Assembly: GCA_037783545.1 (NCBI GenBank)
Contig: JBBELK010000326.1
Span: 1,240,001-1,304,000, forward strand
Direction of reading: 5' to 3'
DNA: 64,000 nucleotides
DNA from: Henricia sp. BOLD:AAB3569
Lineage: Eukaryota > Echinodermata > Asteroidea > Spinulosida > Echinasteridae
A program made the position numbers and the translations under genes. The notes beneath the pieces are model-generated. The model was not told the DNA's origin. It saw only the letters and a program-made list of their open reading frames with translations, and made no database searches. Shown here one piece after another: positions 31,201 to 40,200 of this stretch (positions are counted from its first letter, which is position 1; each line of letters begins with the position of its first letter).

Positions 31201-34200
31201 GCAAAAAACAAAAATAAAGTTGAAATGCATGTTTGTATTTTGCAGATCAATCAATAGTCTTGGCAAACTTGTGGAAACACGTAGAGCGAAGTAAGTACAA
31301 AGTAGTCTAGAATGTTGCTTATGGGCCATCCAAAGTTGTCAACATTTTCACGGAACTACAAAGCATATGTAGGAAGGGGGAGGGGGTGTCAAGGGCCGCG
31401 TTTTTGGGCACTGTACAATTTTGACATTTCACAGTAGTGTAGTGACAAAAAATGTTAAGTAATATTTCGGGGAGGGAGGGGGTCTTGAAAAATACTACGC
31501 TCTGTAGAACCGTGAAAGTGTTGACAACTTAGCACAGCCCCTAAAGATGTCTGTGTTCACATACACTAATGCCCCACCCCCCCCCCCCCCAACCCCCTCC
31601 CAGTAAGTGGGAATTTGGTCACGATTTGTATGCCCCAGGGTGGGGATTTTGACACGCGAAAAGTGACCTCTTAGGTAGGGCAGCCCGGGTGGAGGGGGGG
31701 GGGGGGGGGGGGGGGGGGGGAGATAGGATCATTGATAGGTGTATAATGGCTTAGTTTTTTTGAAGGGATTGTTTGCTATGCTGTTTATAAATGAAGGAAA
31801 TACACTTTGGCCTTGTGAAAACATCCTCGCTTTCCAATTGCACCCCTCCCCCCACCAAATTATTTTTTCACCAAATGAAGACAACTGCACCCGAAGACTT
31901 TTAGTTCGAGTTCCAGCAGCAAATTTCAGGAAAACGTGCGTAGCTTGCGCTACTTTTGAAAATGGCTTGTAATTTTCACAGGAATGTTGCCAGCTTACAC
32001 AATAAAAAGTTGCGCAAGCGGGCTTACTCAGTGCGTAAGGATTCGTGAAATCGGCTGCAGGTCATTACAGGATTGTCTGAAGTCATTTCAATGAAGTCTG
32101 GGTCAGGTGACTAAAGCCCAAGTGTGGGAATTTAAGCAACAAGGACAGTACATGTATGTTGCCATGAGGCCACATACATGTAGTTTGTGTCTACATGTAG
32201 TACATGTACATGTACATACATTGTACAACGCTGTACGGATAAATATAAATTCTTGCCAAAGCGTTCATCGTGATCGTGTCGATGTCATGTGCCGCTTCGA
32301 TTTGGCCATATGCATAATTTATCCACGGGACCAGGAGGTCTCGCACACGACAAAAGAGAACATATTTGCATTGTTACATTCAGCCCATATATGTTTTCCT
32401 TCATCCTAATTTAATTTTTGTGTACATGGTACCATGGTACAAACATGTATAAGTTTGAAACTCTTTTTCCGAAAAAACAGTTGAGACTGATAACAAGTTT
32501 ATGAAACGTGATTAGGGTAATTCCCAAAATTAGGGGTCCAAAAATGTGACGTGCTTTTTAAGATTTCCAAGTGTTTTTAATGATTGAAAGTGGTTTCCCA
32601 GTAGAAAATAATTATTTTTATTTGAACAAATGCCACTCAAATTTATTGTTTGTCTGTAGATATGGCACCAAGGTTAATGCAAACTCAATCTACAGCCAAT
32701 ATTCATTGGCGTAGGTAACCCGGGACACCAAACTCCTATCCAATACCATGGAACAAATTATAAGCTTTATGGTCTTTTGTTTTGAATATTTTTCAGGAAT
32801 CAGAAAGCAAAATATTAAAGAAAATGATGCTGCCCCCTATCATGCCTATAATCACAGGCCACAGTCCATTACTGAGAATTTGTGGTCATAAGTTGTGATT
32901 TTTGAAGCAGAGAGTGTCGTAGATTGGTTCCCGATCCCTATATATTGGTTCGCTTATTGCGAAAATATAGGGATCGGTAAAGGGCAGCCATGACGGGCAG
33001 AATTCTGCCCGTCACGTGGTTATTATTATTATTTTTTTGTTAGTAAGTGCGCAGATTTTGCATTGACATTTGTAACTTGGCCGTGCGTGTCGAACAAATC
33101 CAATTATGTAAATAAAGTACATTGCCTAAAGCAAAGGACTTGGCCAATTTTTAAATATAAAAAACACAATGCGCATGCGCAAAGACGACCAATTACAGAT
33201 CAAGATGAAGCGCCCTTTACCTGTCCTTATATTCTCCTGTGTGGAATATGTGGACGGAAACCAGTCTAAGAGTGTCGTACGTAACTGGGACACCAAACAT
33301 TTTGGACCCCTAACTTTGGGAATTACCCATCTAATGATTAATAGACTTGCGCTGATGTAGCAGTTGACATTTAACGTGCGCACGAAGGCTCTCCCCATAG
33401 ATACAAGTGCAATCAGCCATTTGTGCATTTGCAAACATACAGCGCACGACATTGTCGGGTAGTCGGGTACTACATGTATACGTGCATGTACATACTTGCA
33501 GGAAAGATGCATTGCAGACAATGCCGCAGCAGGCCCAAGCTTTCTGGCAAGGTGGATGAGAAAAAAAAACCCTAAGTGGCACGATCATTTGTCGCAAGCG
33601 ACAGCAGACTACTTTGAGTATCTGCTCTCGAATGGGAACTTACTGTTAATTCAGAAACCGGTTTGCAATTCTTTCGAGTGTCAGTTGTGGGCAATTCCGG
33701 AAATTCAAATTTACACTTTAAGGGCTTGCAATGCTTCACGTATTCAAGAAAAACTTATTGTAATGCCATTCTCAATATGCGCGGTACATCCAAAAATATC
33801 TCAGTTTTAAAAAAACAAGGGTTTGCATTGCAATCACTTTTTTTAGGAATTACACTTCCATCAATGATGCTTGAAGAACACGTGTTTAAAATTAAACAAC
33901 TTGAATACGTGAAGCATTACAAGCCCTCAAAGTCTCTGAAGTGTAAATTTAAATTTCAAGAATTGCCCTTAACCGGTCAACCTTTCGGCCGACACTAAAG
34001 ATTGTTGCTGGTGTTTATAGATCTATGTGCAATGTACACAATACCCCTAGGCCCCAAAATAATAATTGAACCTTTATCTGGTTAAAATTTTACTATGACC
34101 CCAAATAAATACATTTATATTTCAATTTTAGGAAGTCATTACAAATAGCTATCTGAAAACTATTATAAATTCTTGGTTTTGTTTAAACAGGCGGAAAAAC

Positions 34201-37200
34201 AGGTTTTTCATATTATTTTCGTTTAAACGGCTAACCGTTTAAGCGTCTCATCCCTAATATCTGCCGTCCGTAAACGTAACTGACAAGGCGGGCAACTAAT
34301 GTGCGAAATTTTTGGTCCGAATGGCGCTAAGAATTTAACCACTGGTCGCATGTGAACATTTTTTAGGCACCGTACAGCATTGAGTACATGTAAAGTCAGG
34401 AACTAGCCTGTACACACCCTTAAAAATGTTGCAAAATAAAACGACAATTTGATAAGTTTGTACATTTAGGCATGCCAGGGTGGTTGGCTTTCAAATTAAA
34501 CACAGCTTTAAACATGTCAGACAATTTAGAAATGGCTGTGCCAATTATTTAAATATTTGAATTTTTGATCAATATTTTAGTATTCGAATATTCGAAAAGG
34601 TTTATGAGTGAACAGTTGTTCAGTATAACTGGAACAAAAAAATTGTACATGTAATTTACAAATTCTCTAAGTCACTACAACAATGGTACAATGGTATGTG
34701 CTCCAAATGTATGCAGTGGACTTGGTGCATCTCAAGATTGATCAGATTTAGTTACATTCAAATGTCCATTAAAAAATTGACTAAATCAGTCTAAACAAAT
34801 ATTTGATATTGGGTTAAACATTTGGTCAGAATATTCGAATACTGAATTAATCGTAGTGACTCGTCCTTGATTCGTAATGTTTTTTTGTACTTTCAGGATA
34901 GATCTGAATCTAATTCTTGACCTACATGCATACGACAGTAAAGGAGGCAGAAGGTATGTACCGTAGTTAACATTGGGTCATTCTATGCCAAATTAACTAA
35001 TATCATTTCCCAAGGTGACCATCTCGGATTTTGCTAAAAACTTGGCTAGATATACCTTAGAGGGTGTAATGACGGAGCAAAAGTTTCAGTGGAAAATTGC
35101 AAGGGGCTATTTGGGGATATGACCCTTTAGATTTTGGGTGCCACACCTGATTTTTGCACTTGTGAACCGACAATGATTTGTGAGGGTTTTTGAAAAATTA
35201 ACTTGATAAAAAGCAAAAAATTGCTACCCCAGGCTAATTCCTACCCATACATTCAGAATCTAGTATCGGAATTGGACTTCGATATGAAAAAGTTACAAGT
35301 ATCTAAAAATCAAATTTCGGTTTGGCAGAAAATACTTTTTGCATATTTTGACCTTCAAACTGTGGAGTCTACTCTGCGCCTAGACCAAATATTCCACTGA
35401 GTTATTGTTATTTGGGAATGAATCTATGGGAAGAACTATACAAGGTTTTCCAAAAATAGTCTTCAAATCAGAGTTATATTTGAGAATAATCACTCACCCC
35501 TATCTTTGAGGGACCAAATGACTTAAAGGCAGTTAGCAATGAAAATAAAACTCACACAACTGAAAGATACATATCTTAGCCACATTTGATCCAAATATCA
35601 TCTCGACTCAACTCATTCATTATATACACTCCCTTTAAAAAAACGAGTGTTTTTCACTTCGGTATGTGGTCCTAACCTCCCTATTGACTATTAAATTGCA
35701 ACACTTGGAATATTGGAAAGAGCACCCTACGACAATGCAAAGAATTTCCTTCGAAAAAAAAATTGACAGTGACTATGACCCCGTTCTCACTAGAGAAATC
35801 GCTTCGTTCGACGAATGTCGGGTAATCATCGTTAGTTAATAATGAAGCGGGCGTTCACATCTAGCTTAACAAAGATCGAACAAAGAGCGGTACCGTTCAC
35901 ATTGAACAACAACTAACGAAGATCAAATTAAGGTACGCGCGACGCCCCTACATTTGTATCTCATTACGTGTTAAATCGCTTCGTCAAATGAAGGGAGCAT
36001 TCACACTTCGTCGAATGAAGCGATCTCTTCATCGAATGAAGTGATCTCTTCGTCAAATGAATTAAACAGCTAGAATCCCCCCTTCCACATTTTTTTAGTT
36101 TTTCTGTTTATTTATTTATTTATTTATTTATTTATTAACCAAATCCAACAGCGATCAAGTCGCCAATTACAGGTTGGTATTTAAATAAATGACATGTACA
36201 TAAATATATTAAATAAACCATGTTACAATATATAACAATTAAATAAATTACAGGAAAAAAGCAAATTGAATAATTGAAAATAAAATAAAAAAAAATAAAA
36301 AATATATATATAATTTTATACAAGGACTGACACTATGTACAAGATGAAAAGGGCAAACATAAAGCACATTAGATTGTATTAGATTGTATCAGCTGCAATG
36401 GCACGGTAAATTTGGTTCCGGAAACTTCCAAGGCTTGCGACACCGAACACATCACATCTCCCATGGAGTCCGTTGTAGGTTGAAGAAATTCTGGAAACAA
36501 AGCCACGCTTTGTGACCTCAACGCGACTCCGTGGGACATGTAAGATGTGTTCGTTGGAAAGCCTTGTCCGTCGCACGGGCGCATACAAACTGAAAGGGTT
36601 GGCATCGGTCAAGCTAAAATGGTTGTGAAAGTGTTTATACAGAAATAAACAGTCATTGACGGTACGCCTAACAGACAGTGGAGAAAGTTTATACAGATCA
36701 CAAAGTTCTAGATAATCAGGAGTATTACCGTTGTTGTTACCATTTAGAGTCTTATACATAAAATACAGATATCGGCGCTGAACCCGTTCGATCCTGGTTT
36801 CCTGATAAGTAGAGATAGAATTAAAAGTAACAGTACAATATTCCAAATGGGGTCTGATGAGTGTACAGTACAAAGTGCGGAGTGTGTGCTCGTTTTTGAT
36901 TAATCTAAAATTGCGCCAAATTAAACCAGACATACGATTAGCCTTCTTAATAATGTGATCTACATTAGGGATAAAACTAAGCCGAGAATCAATCAAAATG
37001 CCAAGATCTTTCTGCATAGTAACTCTGCTAAGAAGATTATTATTTATGTGATAATTACAAGTTACTGGCTTCCGTTTAAGAGTCAAAGAAAGTACACTAC
37101 ACTTATTGAAATTTAAAGAAAGTTGCCAGTCTGAGGACCAAGAGAAAAGCTCATTCAGATCATCCTGTAAAAGTGACGTATCGGTGGAGGAAGTAATATG

Positions 37201-40200
37201 ACGGAATAATTTAAAGTCATCTGCAAACATTAAGCAGCTGTTGGTTAAACGTTTAGGAATGTCATTGACAAACAAAGTGAACAATAGAGGGCCAAGAACA
37301 GAACCTTGTGGGACACCAGAGGGAACAGTATGCCATGATGAACACTGTCCCTCTACAACAACTCTGTGTTTTCTATTACTAAGATAGCTACGTAATAAGT
37401 GAATAAGATACGGGTGAAGATTATAAGATGTCAATTTGTACAAGAGTAGATTGTGAGAAACTCGGTCAAAAGCCTTTGAGAAATCCGTGTACACGATGTC
37501 CAACTGCCGCCCCTGGTCAACAGCATGGTATGCCTCCTGGAGCAATGATGTGAGGTTGGTGGAGCAATCTCTTCCTGGTACAAATCCATGCTGTTGCTCA
37601 GAGATGGCAGGTTCGACATGCTGCACAATCTGTTTACACAAGATTTTCTCAAAGACCTTTGATGCGTGTGGGAGTAGGGAAATGGGCCTATAATTAGTCA
37701 TGGAGGTGTATGTGTCTACAACACCATCACAACTTGTTTTTCACCAAAAATCGACAGGTTTTTGCTTAAAACGTAAAGCAGTTCCGACCCTCTTCACCCG
37801 AAATTCTGAAACGCTCGAGGTCACTTGGCTTGTTTATCAACAGGGTTTTGACGTCATCCTGAGAAACATACAAAATGGTCTGTGCAGTATTGAATAGAAA
37901 ATACACGAAGTGAATGTTTATCATGCCTGTTTTGTCCTTGTAATTCAAAATACAAACGTGAAAAACACTTCATGTAATATTACAACAATCTACTATTACC
38001 TGTTTTGTGAAAAAACAATGAAATTGTGGCTCACAATGAAGCTCTTTTGAAGTAAATACTGGTGCATTGCGATGGGTGGTTTTGTCCTGGAACGAACGGC
38101 ATTCACAGCGGTCTGTGTGCAGCATAGGACGGTTCACTGCGGGGAAAGTTCCCACGTGTTTGAACATCGGCCGTACAAGTTACAGAATGGGCGACTCATT
38201 TTTCTCTCTCTTGGTAATAGAAAAGAAAATCTTTCTGCTCTTTTTTTTTCATAGTGTCTGGTAAAACATACAACCACGCAGCCACTGGGCATATCTCTGG
38301 CTTTTTGGACCAACACAATTCTTCAAAAAACACCATCTAACAGAGACGGTTTTCCAAGTTTTTTGCGTGTAAACGTATGGAGCTAACAATCGTGTTGACT
38401 TCTCTTTCTCAGGATTGCGTCACGGGGTCACGCGCATATCATGAATACTTAATGAGCGTTTCAGAAATCGGGAAAATCTCATTTTCGAAAATCGACTTTT
38501 GCTTGCAATTTATCCACTTAAAACCGACAATTAAAAAATAATAAAAATCCACGTCGGCAAGAGGGATGTTTGGACTATCGAAAAAAGCCTAAATGCTGGA
38601 TTTTCGTCAAGGGGGATTCTTCCTCTTTAAACAACTAACGAAGATCGAATTAAGGTACACGCGACGCCCCTACATTTGTATCTCATTACATGTTAAATTG
38701 CTTAGTCAAATGAAGGGAGCATTCACATTACAAATTAACTTCATCGAATGAAGCGATCTCTTCATCGAATGAAGCGATCTCTTCGTCGAATGAATAGACC
38801 ATCAGTGTAGCGAAATTGGTTGGCATGGATTTGCCCCACTGCATTGTTGGAAAAAGAGTGGCAAGCACGAGATTGTTGTGATGCTCCGACGGGATGCCCA
38901 GATAGCTCAGTTGGTAGAGCAGTTGGCCATGTATGCCAAGGACCTGGGTTTGAATCCCAGTCGGCCGGGGCACTGCAATTTTCTCGTGTTTCTAAATAGA
39001 CTATGTAAGTTGACCTCGCGAACGTATGAGACCGTGCTAGACCACTGTTATTTCCGGGCACAAGACACTATCTCTTCAACGCACGTCGCGAGCGAAATTC
39101 TTGGATTATTTTGTTTACGCAGGTTTTTGTAAACTCAGACGGCCCAAAACGCGTATCTCTAAATAAAATCTTGCATTCCAATTGATGAAGTGGGGTATAT
39201 AATCAAAAATAAGCAATCGAAATGTAAAAATTCACGATCTTTTCTGAGCCGACAAGTCAATCTTTGAAGATCGTAAACTACATGCAGCAAAAGATATGCA
39301 ACACGCACAGCAGCCGACGTACGTAGGCCTACAGTGTACATATTACAGACCTCGCTAGCGATAGGCGAAACGCCATCTACCAAAAGTAGAGCTTGCAGAC
39401 TTTTTTTTTTTTTAGAGTGCCCAAGTTCAAAGCATGAATTTTCACATGAATCCACACTTGGGTCATCCATTCCAAATTGGATGAAGAATATGCTAGCAGA
39501 GAAGTTTATTCAGGTCACGAGATTTTAATAAATTTTTATCGTTTTTAGAGATAATTATGCATGTATTATATATTGTAAAAAAACATTTTAGTTACCCGAA
39601 TCACTTTCGAGTCGGTTGTATACTTAAGATTGGACAGAAAAATTTATATACAAAAAACAAAATCTCGCCCGTGTTATAGGAATAGGCGTTTTAGTCGTGT
39701 TGTGACCAGAAGCTCAGATTTGACCTTTGCCGCGAGACTTACATACATGTACATGTACCGTAGTCTATTCATCTCCAAAGGTACTATTGTAATTTCGGCT
39801 ATTACGAGTTGCACTTTTTAAAAATGGATTATTTCATGTTCTATATGCTCTGAGGCATCCGATGGACTGATGCAAGTCTTGTTCGCGGTCAGTTCTTTAT
39901 CAGATATGGTGCTCCAAAATATCGGAAATGACCAAAAATGCCGGGACATGTTTTTTGACCCATAAATTGTCAGATTTCATGCAGTTATGGTTGACATGAT
40001 GAAATGTTTAATGTTGCATTTGGAGGAGACGAACTACATGTACATATATACTTGTTTTCCGGTGGTACATGTACATGTATGTTACCTTTTCAAGTTGCAA
40101 TTACTTTACAAATTATGGCAATGGGGCCATTTTGCGAGACATGACCATGACAGGAATTGTTTTGGGGGAGTGGGTTTCGAAGGTTCATCGTAAAAAATAA

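Larger units (their letters stand above)
36062..38630. mobile_element. TTAA-bounded element carrying a LINE insertion
   Basis: The left end TTAAACAGCTAGAATCCCCC and the complement of the right end (GGGGGATTCTTCCTCTTTAA) look like short inverted repeats within TTAA sites. Without the LINE it would be about 980 bases. The copy at 24423 is truncated at the right. No transposase recognised. Confidence 0.55.

Noticed and set aside
37699..37701. LINE start codon
   Set aside because: The ATG is supplied by the target DNA at the insertion junction; the reverse transcriptase is simply truncated there.
38896..38972. Possible tRNA-Thr gene
   Set aside because: Good boxes A and B but an A at position 33 and a poor acceptor stem; a SINE head is more likely.
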